A stretch of 64,000 nucleotides of DNA, from contig NZ_JAECMS010000005.1 of NCBI RefSeq assembly GCF_016827595.1, positions 197,277-261,276 on the forward strand, read 5' to 3'. The DNA is from Luteirhabdus pelagi. Its GTDB lineage: Bacteria; Bacteroidota; Bacteroidia; Flavobacteriales; Flavobacteriaceae. Of the stretch, positions 54,726 through 61,482 are shown in pieces (the first letter of the stretch is position 1; every line of letters starts with the position of its first letter). The translations under genes were made by a program, and so were the position numbers. Under the pieces are notes generated by a model. That model ran no database searches and was not told where the DNA came from. It was given only the letters and a program-made list of their open reading frames with translations.

Positions 54726-56549
54726 TTAACTTAATAGCTCGTTTATTTTTTCAAACCAACCTTTGACTTCCCCCACCGCGTCTCTCTCTTCAATCATTTC
54801 AGCTGTCATATTTGGAAATGCCCGTTTTGCTAAAAACTTCTTCGCTCTTGTATCTCTAATAGGATTTTGAAGACCAAATTTTTGTGAATAAGCTTCTGCA
54901 AAAATTCTTGGTGTCGCTTTTCCATCATCAGATAGTTGGTCAGGTATTTCGATTTCAATATCGAATCCTGCAATAATCGCATCCTTATGTAAATAGCTTT
55001 CTATTTCAAGTTTCTGAGTAAGTTGTCCACAAGAACTATCGGCTCTATTATTTACTTGGTCGATTGATTGCTGGTATGCGTTAACGTCATTATCGTACAA
55101 GTGAAACTCAGGTTTTCCAAGCTCTTTCAAATAGTTTTGATCTACCCAATGCTTAAGAGTAGAGCCGCCCATTAAAATAAATGCAACTCTATGATCAGTT
55201 GTTAAGTCAGGCAGTTCGGAATACTTCTTATTCATTGCTTTACTTAAAGAGCAAAGCGCCTCAACATCAGTGGGACCTTCAACGCAAAATAAGACCTTAA
55301 CTCTACTGTCAGGAGTCACTCCCAAAGTCTGGGCAATTTTTGGAAAAACACCTTCTCCATGTTGAATTTTTAGATTGCGCGAATCATGATATACAAATCT
55401 TAGACTCTCAATTGGTAATTCTGAAGCCAAACCTGGACTGTGTGTGGTAAGAATAATTTGACATTCACTTTCATTAGCTAAAGATTTAAACGACTCTACT
55501 AACACCCTTTGATTATTTGGATGTTGGGCTGTTTCAGGCTCTTCAATTGCATAAATGATATTCTGCTTTGAAGATGATTTTAAGCGTCTTTCTGCTTCTG
55601 CTTTAAAAAAACTTACGAGAATCATTCTCCTTACTCCGCTTCCCCTTTTATTTAAAGGAATTCCATCATCTGTATCTAATTGAATGGAAAACAATCCATT
55701 CCATTTAGCAGGAGTTGGTGGATTAAACTTGGGGTCTAATTTGCTGGCTAAGGTTTCATCAATATCTTTTAGAGCATTGTGAGTGTTTGTAGCTATTTCC
55801 TCAGCTTTTTCTTTAACCTTTTTTTGAATGTCATTTATTTCTTTTTGAACTTCTGATATTGCAGTAGCAATCGCTGCTTTCATTGGGTCTTGAACTTCAT
55901 TGTCAGAATCACTGCTACTTCTGTCGCTTTGGAATAAGGCAAATATTGGAAGATACCCGTCTATCTGTTCCCAAATCCTTTTAGCATCTTCTTTGGGTTT
56001 TGAAACAGGAATTTCAATTATTTGAAGTTTTAGGTCGTCGACCGATTCCCAAATTGCCTTACGCATTGTCGGGTTTCCTTTTAATTTGGAATCCAAGGAT
56101 TTCGATTTAATTATTGCCTGGAGCTCCTTTTCTTTTAGCTCTAAAAGATTAGATACTTCTTTTTTAGTCGGGTGGTTAGCGACAATAAAAATATCTACAC
56201 TTGGTGTTTTCTTTCCACAATCGAATTTTTTCTTAATAACAAGTGTCTCATCAATTGATAATAGGAATTCATCTTTCAGGTTAGTCGGAGAGGAGGTGTC
56301 AATTGACATTTCCGATGGATAATCGGTAAACTCACAAGTAATCTCAACGATTTTTGAAGTGGAATGAATATTAGCATCTGAGGAGTCAATCTTAACTGTT
56401 TGGTTGTTGAAGAATATTTCTAACGCTTCAAGAATTGTAGATTTCCCGATATCATTTTTTCCAATAATAGTCGTTAGTTGGTCAAATTCAATTTTTGTTT
56501 CAGATTGATAAGCTCTGAAATTTCTTATTGTAAGCGATTTTAGATTCAT
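54726..56549 (-). CDS. OLD-family ATP-dependent endonuclease (AAA plus TOPRIM)
   Basis: This 607-residue protein starts at the ATG at 56549, where MNLKSLTIRNFRAYQ begins the family fold. An ATG nine codons upstream is possible. The ABC-type ATPase has Walker A IIGKNDIGKSTILE, signature RGSGVRRMI, Walker B AIEEPETAQHPNN and H-loop LTTHSPG. The TOPRIM nuclease follows (VLFCVEGPTDVEAL, then FILMGGSTL and HLYDNDVNAY). No helicase such as GajB follows, so it looks like class 1 OLD, or a nuclease partner of the next gene. It heads the minus-strand cluster with HD/Hsp90 and TIR-like genes. Low G+C relative to the core genes suggests transfer. Confidence 0.88.
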   Translation of the reverse strand: MNLKSLTIRNFRAYQSETKIEFDQLTTIIGKNDIGKSTILEALEIFFNNQTVKIDSSDANIHSTSKIVEITCEFTDYPSEMSIDTSSPTNLKDEFLLSIDETLVIKKKFDCGKKTPSVDIFIVANHPTKKEVSNLLELKEKELQAIIKSKSLDSKLKGNPTMRKAIWESVDDLKLQIIEIPVSKPKEDAKRIWEQIDGYLPIFALFQSDRSSSDSDNEVQDPMKAAIATAISEVQKEINDIQKKVKEKAEEIATNTHNALKDIDETLASKLDPKFNPPTPAKWNGLFSIQLDTDDGIPLNKRGSGVRRMILVSFFKAEAERRLKSSSKQNIIYAIEEPETAQHPNNQRVLVESFKSLANESECQIILTTHSPGLASELPIESLRFVYHDSRNLKIQHGEGVFPKIAQTLGVTPDSRVKVLFCVEGPTDVEALCSLSKAMNKKYSELPDLTTDHRVAFILMGGSTLKHWVDQNYLKELGKPEFHLYDNDVNAYQQSIDQVNNRADSSCGQLTQKLEIESYLHKDAIIAGFDIEIEIPDQLSDDGKATPRIFAEAYSQKFGLQNPIRDTRAKKFLAKRAFPNMTAEMIEERDAVGEVKGWFEKINELLS

Positions 56550-56686
56550 AGATTCAGTTTTTTCAGCATGAAGCACAACCAGTTACATGCCAATTAAAGT
56601 TACTATTTCCCATCCCTCAAAGCCAGCTTTCCAGCTAATCGGCTCTAAATTTACCACACCTACCGTCCCTTCCCTTAGGGTGACCA

Positions 56687-56726
56687 GTAAAAAAGCCCTA
56701 TCCAGACCATTATTGGGGATAGGGCT
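56687..56726 (-). terminator. Terminator of the XRE regulator gene (minus strand)
   Basis: A 10-bp perfect stem AGCCCTATCC (56694-56703) / GGATAGGGCT (56717-56726) is followed on the minus strand by TTTTTT. It lies 29 bp past the XRE stop and before the OLD gene, so the two are separate transcripts. Confidence 0.85.
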
Positions 56727-56754
56727 AACATGTATTAGTGCGCAGGGGCAACGC

Positions 56755-57141
56755 TTATTTTTTCTTTAAAAGGTCTTCCAAGTACTTCACCTTATCTTTC
56801 TCAGCCTCAACTAGACGTTCATAAAGTTCAACGATTTTTTCAATCGGATTGATTGTACAGAAATAGTTGTTATTATTTGCACTATTATCTTTAAAGGTAT
56901 TATCCATAATATTAAAAACCGCTTCCTCGCTGAAATGCTTAATAGCTTCAGGAGAGACTTTCAAAACCTCAGCAACTTTGCTTAGCATTTCATCATCAAT
57001 CGTTTCGTTCTTTTCAATCTTAGAAACACCCTGTTGGCTAATGCCCAATTCCTCGGCAAGGGTCTCTTGTTTCATACCACGCAGCTCGCGGATGCGGCTG
57101 ATCTTTCTTCCGATATGGTTGGTCTTTGCTGTTGTGCTCAT
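56755..57141 (-). CDS. XRE-family helix-turn-helix regulator
   Basis: This 128-residue protein has an N-terminal HTH (IGRKISRIRELRGMKQETLA, then GISQQGVSKIEKNE) and a C-terminal helical part (VELYERLVEAEKDKVKYLED) that may form a coiled coil. Such regulators often sit in mobile elements in Bacteroidota. A -7 box TACTTTTG (minus, 57146-57153) lies 4 bp before the start codon, which suggests a nearly leaderless message. It is next to, but divergent from, the unknown high-G+C pair. Confidence 0.9.
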   Translation of the reverse strand: MSTTAKTNHIGRKISRIRELRGMKQETLAEELGISQQGVSKIEKNETIDDEMLSKVAEVLKVSPEAIKHFSEEAVFNIMDNTFKDNSANNNNYFCTINPIEKIVELYERLVEAEKDKVKYLEDLLKKK

Positions 57142-57145
57142 ATCC

Positions 57146-57153
57146 CAAAAGTA
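57146..57153 (-). promoter_or_regulatory. -7 box before the XRE gene
   Basis: TACTTTTG on the minus strand matches TAnnTTTG and lies 4 bp before the start codon. No well-spaced TTG was found. Confidence 0.4.
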
Positions 57154-57287
57154 CGTATTTTTTTCAATTTATGCGTCCGGCTCACCCTCTGGGGTAAAAA
57201 ACAATCCGCCAGTGGTAATTTACTACTTTTTTTGGTGGGGTACCTCCCCTTCTTTTCCAAACTTCATGGCAACAAAAGAATAGGCCC

Positions 57288-58136
57288 ATGGAAACAAGCG
57301 AACACACAAAACGGAACATGGAGGTGGCACTCACCGCCATAGCCTCCACCATCAACGAATATATAGAGGCCATCAGCATCCATTGCTTTGGGGTCGTACA
57401 CGACGCATCTTCCTTCCTTGACCTCACCCAGAGCGGTCGGGACCGGCACCACTTGCACTGCCGTTTCTACCTACTGGTCCTGGCCGAGCGGTACCGAAAC
57501 AATGCCCTTGCCGATATCATGGACCTGGTCGAGAAGAGTAGTGATGGGCGGCACTCGGTGACCGCCATCCTACAGAGTGTAAAGCAGGTCACCAGTACCA
57601 ACGATGGCCACCGGCATTTCTTCAAGGGGATATTGGAATCGGGATGGCTAGTGGACGGCAAGTCGCCTTCATTGGAGGAACTAAGGTTGTTGGACATTCC
57701 CGATGTGGATGGGGAGAGTATCGATAGCTATACCAGTGCCAGGCTGGACGTTGCCAGGGACTGTCTATCAAGGGTTGGCGAGAATGGCTGTGCCCTCTTT
57801 GGTTCCCACCTCCTGCGCCTGGCTATGGAACAGCTATTCCTTGGTCTCCTTTATGGAAAGCTGCATTTCCGTCCCGACCATTTCAATCTGCGGTACCTCT
57901 ACCACCTTTCTAATTTTGCCGTGGCGATACCTAATGAAGTGTTCCTCGAACTACTGTTCGACCACCAAAGGTATGGTGCCATCCTCAGCGCCAGCCACAG
58001 TGAGCTGCGCTACCGTGGTACCGACCTATACAGCATGGAGGATATTGGCGTGTTGAACCGCTACTGCCAATCCCTGTTGGAGTACCTTGCTCCCCTCCTA
58101 TCCACTACAAAAACTAAGGGCAATGGAAAACGATAG
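57288..58136 (+). CDS. Unknown protein, high G+C, first of a gene pair
   Basis: I do not recognise this 282-residue protein. It is largely alpha-helical and histidine-rich near the start (SGRDRHHLHCRFYLLV). AMEQLFLGLLYGKLHFRPDH is a hydrophobic helix that could be a HEPN-like fold, but no Rx4-6H motif is convincing. G+C is visibly higher than in the flanking genes (about 52% in the stretch 57301-57360). It overlaps the next gene by 14 bp, so they are translated together. The ATG at 57288 follows a CCC and lacks a clear RBS, as is usual in this phylum. The origin by transfer is likely. Confidence 0.6.
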   Translation: METSEHTKRNMEVALTAIASTINEYIEAISIHCFGVVHDASSFLDLTQSGRDRHHLHCRFYLLVLAERYRNNALADIMDLVEKSSDGRHSVTAILQSVKQVTSTNDGHRHFFKGILESGWLVDGKSPSLEELRLLDIPDVDGESIDSYTSARLDVARDCLSRVGENGCALFGSHLLRLAMEQLFLGLLYGKLHFRPDHFNLRYLYHLSNFAVAIPNEVFLELLFDHQRYGAILSASHSELRYRGTDLYSMEDIGVLNRYCQSLLEYLAPLLSTTKTKGNGKR

Positions 58137-58485
58137 ACTGTTACGGGCACTGGAGACCATCCGCGAGCGGAACCTGACCTTCCTGGCACCAAAGCAGGAC
58201 AAAAACGGAAAGCACTATGAGGTAACGTTTGCGGTGGATAGTCACCTACGGCTGATGTTCCTTGTCACCAACCTGATAAAGGTATGCATCTGCGCCCTCG
58301 ACCGGGCCGAGGGACCCATCGGCAGGGATATCCCCGATCCGGTCCACAACGTACAGGAAGTTCTGCTCCATGCCCTTTCGATCATTCCCATCGAAGAGCA
58401 CCGATTTGTTGACGAGGTTTTAGAGCTCTTGGTAACGGAAAGGGAGGAAAAACCCAAAGAAGCAAAAACGGAGAAAAACGGCTAG
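58123..58485 (+). CDS. Small unknown protein, partner of the preceding gene
   Basis: This 120-residue protein begins MENDRLLRALETIRERNLTF at ATG 58123, and a TTG at 58087 is also in frame but less likely. It contains FAVDSHLRLMFLVTNLIK, a hydrophobic segment, and an acidic/lysine-rich end (EREEKPKEAKTEKNG). I do not recognise the family. It overlaps the preceding gene by 14 bp. After the stop, another frame stays open to 58661 and may be a frameshifted extension. Confidence 0.55.
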   Translation: MENDRLLRALETIRERNLTFLAPKQDKNGKHYEVTFAVDSHLRLMFLVTNLIKVCICALDRAEGPIGRDIPDPVHNVQEVLLHALSIIPIEEHRFVDEVLELLVTEREEKPKEAKTEKNG

Positions 58486-58634
58486 GCTGGCTGGCAGAAA
58501 TTGATTTTTACGTCAAATACGGGACGGTTTTACTGGGCTGGCAACGCATTTACGTTAAAAAGGAACAGTTTGGGCTAAAATCGCTAAAAATGGTAAAACT
58601 ACTCTATCCCTTTGAGTACCTGCCATGGGACGAT

Positions 58635-58738
58635 AATTTGAGTGACTGTAACACCGCGTAGCGTGTTACCCTCTTGCTACTCAAATTCCACACTCACGTG
58701 TGAAAATTTCGAACGGTGGGACGCCGGTAAATTTTACA
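58635..58738. ncRNA. Candidate structured RNA or DNA hairpin cluster
   Basis: Three stem-loops in about 100 bp. The first pairs AATTTGAGT (58635-58643) with ACTCAAATT (58679-58687), enclosing GTAACAC / GTGTTAC with an inner CGC / GCG. The second pairs CACAC with GTGTG at 58689-58702. The third pairs TGTGAAAATTT (58699-58709) with AAATTTT-A-CACA (58729-58740). No coding frame explains them. Role unknown. Confidence 0.5.
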
Positions 58739-58827
58739 CATCCAAAAAAACAGATTAAAAAATTAAACCTATTTACGATGTATTTTCTTTACGCATCACA
58801 AAAAAATAGATCAACAATCCAACCCCA

Positions 58828-58956
58828 TCACCTTTCCAACCACTTACTTATTATATCCAGAGCGTTTTCCTTTTCAAAATATATTGGATTCGGAAATCTA
58901 TACAATCCATTTAGAACCTCAGCAAAATGATACAGTGGACTGCCAATTAATTTCAA
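58828..58956 (-). pseudogene. Possible gene remnant (42 codons)
   Basis: A minus-strand frame after an in-frame TGA reads protein-like sequence ending ENALDIISKWLER. It contains GSPLYHFAEVLNGLYRFPNP. There is no ATG. I do not recognise the source family. It may be the 3' end of a gene lost in rearrangement. Confidence 0.3.
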
Positions 58957-59098
58957 TCACTTACTTCCCATAGTGCCGTCGCTATTACCTTTTCGGAACC
59001 GAAACAAAAATGCTGGAAGAGTAAGAACTTATAAAAGAGAAGCCCGCCCATTACTACATAGATCAAAATAAACTTTATCGAAGGGAGGGCGAACGGTT

Positions 59099-59272
59099 AT
59101 GCAGTTCGTCTCGATCAGCATTTTAAACTTTGTGAAGGATAGGTTGCAGGGGATCTGTTTGCCAAGCGAACGCTGTCGCTGTTTCAGCGACTGGGTTCAA
59201 GAGAATTTAGTGAACCGCATTCCCAATAGTGGAGTCTTGCGGAACGAAGGGAATGGGGTGGAACGGGTTTGA
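59099..59272 (+). CDS. Possible small protein, 57 codons
   Basis: An ATG-started frame (MQFVSISILNFVKDRLQGIC, Cys-rich middle, ending EGNGVERV) is followed by a terminator-like hairpin 23 bp later. It is short and matches nothing I know. Composition is uneven, so it may be part of a repeated non-coding element instead. Confidence 0.25.
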   Translation: MQFVSISILNFVKDRLQGICLPSERCRCFSDWVQENLVNRIPNSGVLRNEGNGVERV

Positions 59273-59294
59273 AAGTACTATGCCGATTTGATAT

Positions 59295-59338
59295 TATGAG
59301 CTGATTAAGAATGATATTCGGCTCATATTTTTGTTTTT
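59295..59338 (+). terminator. Terminator-like hairpin
   Basis: TATGAGC (59295-59301) pairs with GCTCATA (59321-59327) around a 19-base loop, followed by TTTTTGTTTTTTT. A plus-strand transcript probably ends here. Confidence 0.6.
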
Positions 59339-59398
59339 TTGAGGTGATTAAATTTTTAAATATTGCTCGTGGTATATTATAATTAATAGCTTTGCAAA

Positions 59399-60283
59399 AT
59401 GTTTTATAGAAGGAAAATTGTATTCGCTTTATTGGAGAATTTTGTAGATGGTCTGGAAAGTACACGTTTGCAGAAAATGGTTTTCTTACTCACTCAAATG
59501 CAGAAAGAAGCTAATTACGACTTTGTGCCTTACAAATATGGATGTTATTCCTATTCCTTAAAAGCTGATCTTCAGGCAATGGTAAAGCGAGATTGGATTT
59601 CTGAAAACGAAAAAACCTATCAAACACAAACCAAAAAAAAGTATTTCAAAGAGCTTACCCCTAAAGATCAAAAATTGGTAGTTGAAACTATTGCGCGTTA
59701 CGGCGATATGACAACTGATGCCATTACAAGACATACCTATCTCAATTTTCCATATTACGCAACTAACAGTACAATCGCTGAAAGATTACTACCAGAAACC
59801 TACCTTAAAAAAGTAGTTGACGCACGCCCTAAAGATGATAGTGTAGCATTATTTACGATAGGTTACGAAGGGATTTCGTTGGAAGAGTATTTAAATCGAT
59901 TGATCAAAAATAGCGTAAAACTACTGGTAGACGTTCGCAAGAATCCGTTAAGTCAAAAATACGGGTTCAGCAAATCCTCATTGACAAGATATTGTGGGAA
60001 TCTCGGTATTGACTACATTCATATCCCAGAAGTAGGTATCGATTCGAGCAAACGCAGGGAGCTTAATGATCAATCTGATTATGCTGAATTATTTGCAGAG
60101 TATCGCAATACTGTTTTAGTTGAAACAACAGAAACTCAAAATCGAATTGTCGCCTTACTTGAACAGTACAAGCGAATTGCGCTTACCTGTTTTGAAGCTG
60201 AAACCTGTCAGTGCCATCGTACCCATCTTGCAGAAAAACTCAAGAATTCCCCTAATTTTAAATATCCATTAATGCACATTTAA
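59399..60283 (+). CDS. DUF488 protein with N-terminal SocA/Panacea-like domain
   Basis: This is a 294-residue two-domain protein. The N-terminal part (LQKMVFLLTQMQKEANYDF, VPYKYGCYSYSLKADLQ) resembles the SocA/DUF4065 (Panacea) family of antitoxin-like adaptors. The C-terminal DUF488 domain (about 145-294) begins ALFTIGYEGISLEEYL, with DVRKNPLSQKYGFSK and the Cys-x-His-Arg signature in FEAETCQCHRTHLA. DUF488 domains are suspected to act on nucleic acid or modified nucleotides. The next gene starts 3 bp downstream and is probably its partner. Low G+C and the defence setting suggest a conflict role. Confidence 0.78.
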   Translation: MFYRRKIVFALLENFVDGLESTRLQKMVFLLTQMQKEANYDFVPYKYGCYSYSLKADLQAMVKRDWISENEKTYQTQTKKKYFKELTPKDQKLVVETIARYGDMTTDAITRHTYLNFPYYATNSTIAERLLPETYLKKVVDARPKDDSVALFTIGYEGISLEEYLNRLIKNSVKLLVDVRKNPLSQKYGFSKSSLTRYCGNLGIDYIHIPEVGIDSSKRRELNDQSDYAELFAEYRNTVLVETTETQNRIVALLEQYKRIALTCFEAETCQCHRTHLAEKLKNSPNFKYPLMHI

Positions 60284-60286
60284 ATT

Positions 60287-61108
60287 ATGGCGCTTACCAA
60301 AGTTTTGATAACTGTAAAAACTTACCCCACATTTTCATCTACCTATGGTGAGTTGGTTTGTACCGCTGGATTTTTAGAAGATGGTAGTTGGATTAGATTG
60401 TATCCCATACCATTTAGAAAGCTCAAGACGAACGAACAGTATAAAAAGTATCAATGGATAGAGTTGGATATTGTTAAAAACGATAAAGATTTTAGACCGG
60501 AAAGTTTTAGACCAGCCACGATAGACACACCTATAAAGTTGCTTGATAGAATTGATACGAAAAACAATTGGTTTCTAAGAAAGCAAATAGTATTGAATGA
60601 AGTGCATACTGATATGAAGCAATTGATATCTCAGGCTCACGATAAAAATCATTGCAAGTCACTTGCTGTTTTCAAACCAACTGGTGTAAAGAATTTTAAA
60701 GTTCAAAAGATTGATGGCGAATACGATAAAAAGAAATTGGATCAATTACAAGCGCTTTATGACCAGCAGAATCTATTCGAAATGGAAGATCTTAAATTTG
60801 AGCTTGCAGAAAAACTTCCCTACAAGTTTTCTTATGAAATAGAAGATGACAAAGGTGTTTCCAGCACGATGATGATTGAAGACTGGGAAATAGGTCAACT
60901 CTATAGAAATACACTTGCCGCCGCGGAAGGTAATGAGGCAATCGCGGTAGAAAAAGTGAAGGAGAAGTACTTTGATGACTTTGCTAAAACAAAAGATTTG
61001 CATTTGTTTTTAGGCACTACAAAAAGCTTTCATTATCGTTCCAAAAATCCATTTATGATAATTGGAACCTTCACTCCTAAAATAGACATACAAACCAGTT
61101 TATTTTAA
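60287..61108 (+). CDS. Unknown protein, partner of the DUF488 gene
   Basis: I do not recognise a named family for this 273-residue protein. It starts MALTKVLITVKTYPTFSSTY, and ELVCTAGFLEDGSWIRLYPI is a beta-rich element with a conserved look. The C-terminus contains DLHLFLGTTKSFHYRSKNPF and ends in beta-strands (FMIIGTFTPKID). It lies 3 bp after the DUF488 stop, so the pair is co-transcribed. It may bind modified DNA or RNA, but nothing in the sequence proves it. Confidence 0.6.
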   Translation: MALTKVLITVKTYPTFSSTYGELVCTAGFLEDGSWIRLYPIPFRKLKTNEQYKKYQWIELDIVKNDKDFRPESFRPATIDTPIKLLDRIDTKNNWFLRKQIVLNEVHTDMKQLISQAHDKNHCKSLAVFKPTGVKNFKVQKIDGEYDKKKLDQLQALYDQQNLFEMEDLKFELAEKLPYKFSYEIEDDKGVSSTMMIEDWEIGQLYRNTLAAAEGNEAIAVEKVKEKYFDDFAKTKDLHLFLGTTKSFHYRSKNPFMIIGTFTPKIDIQTSLF

Positions 61109-61120
61109 TCCTATTCCTTA

Positions 61121-61139
61121 CGCTTTCGCTAAAGCGAAA
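61121..61139. repeat. CGCTTTCGCTAAAGCG-type palindrome
   Basis: CGCTTT-CGCT-AAAGCG and the overlapping TTTCGC-TAAA-GCGAAA both form hairpins, 12 bp after the DUF488-partner stop. Flavobacterial genomes often carry similar short palindromes, so this is probably a dispersed repeat. Copy number is not known. Confidence 0.45.
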
Positions 61140-61212
61140 ACCCAACAAACATCATCACACACAATTCCTGTATGGCTACCTCAAGCCATTGCTATAAATA
61201 CCACCTTTCCAC

Positions 61213-61235
61213 AATACACTAAAAAACAGTGTATT
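61213..61235 (+). promoter_or_regulatory. Inverted repeat before the mod-linked regulator
   Basis: AATACACT (61213-61220) pairs with AGTGTATT (61228-61235), loop of seven bases. It lies 44 bp before the XRE gene that precedes mod and could be its operator, or a weak terminator of the upstream pair. Confidence 0.5.
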
Positions 61236-61278
61236 TTAACCACAAATCTTATATATTTATCGTTTCTAAAATGGAACG

Positions 61279-61479
61279 ATGAACCGGATAAAGGAGATCC
61301 TCGAGAACAAGGGCATTAAACAAGTATGGCTGGCAGAAAAGCTGGGCAAGAGCTACAATGTGGTCAACGGCTATGTGCAGAATCGCGCACAGCCCAGTCT
61401 GGAAGTACTTTATGAAATCGCACGGATACTAGATATTGATCCTAAAGAACTATTAATTACCCCTAAAGAGCAACAATAA
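61279..61479 (+). CDS. Small XRE regulator of the type III R-M locus
   Basis: This 66-residue helix-turn-helix protein (MNRIKEILENKGIKQVWLAE, then GKSYNVVNGYVQNRAQPSLE) resembles the controller proteins found before mod genes in Bacteroidota. It lies 3 bp before mod. It probably limits early expression of the modification and restriction genes. An upstream inverted repeat is a candidate operator. Confidence 0.85.
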   Translation: MNRIKEILENKGIKQVWLAEKLGKSYNVVNGYVQNRAQPSLEVLYEIARILDIDPKELLITPKEQQ

Positions 61480-61482
61480 GAG

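Larger units (their letters stand above)
58486..59398. other. Gene-poor, hairpin-rich 0.9-kb stretch
   Basis: No convincing gene. It holds a stem-loop cluster at 58635-58738, a possible minus-strand coding remnant at 58828-58956, a 57-codon plus-strand frame at 59099-59272 and a terminator-like hairpin at 59295-59338. An open frame without a start codon runs 58413-58661. G+C varies along it. It could be a junction of two inserted modules. Confidence 0.6.

Noticed and set aside
58635-58738. Retron msr-msd
   Set aside because: No reverse transcriptase gene is nearby.
59184-59465. Minus-strand frame as a gene
   Set aside because: It overlaps the DUF488 gene start and lacks any recognisable sequence feature.
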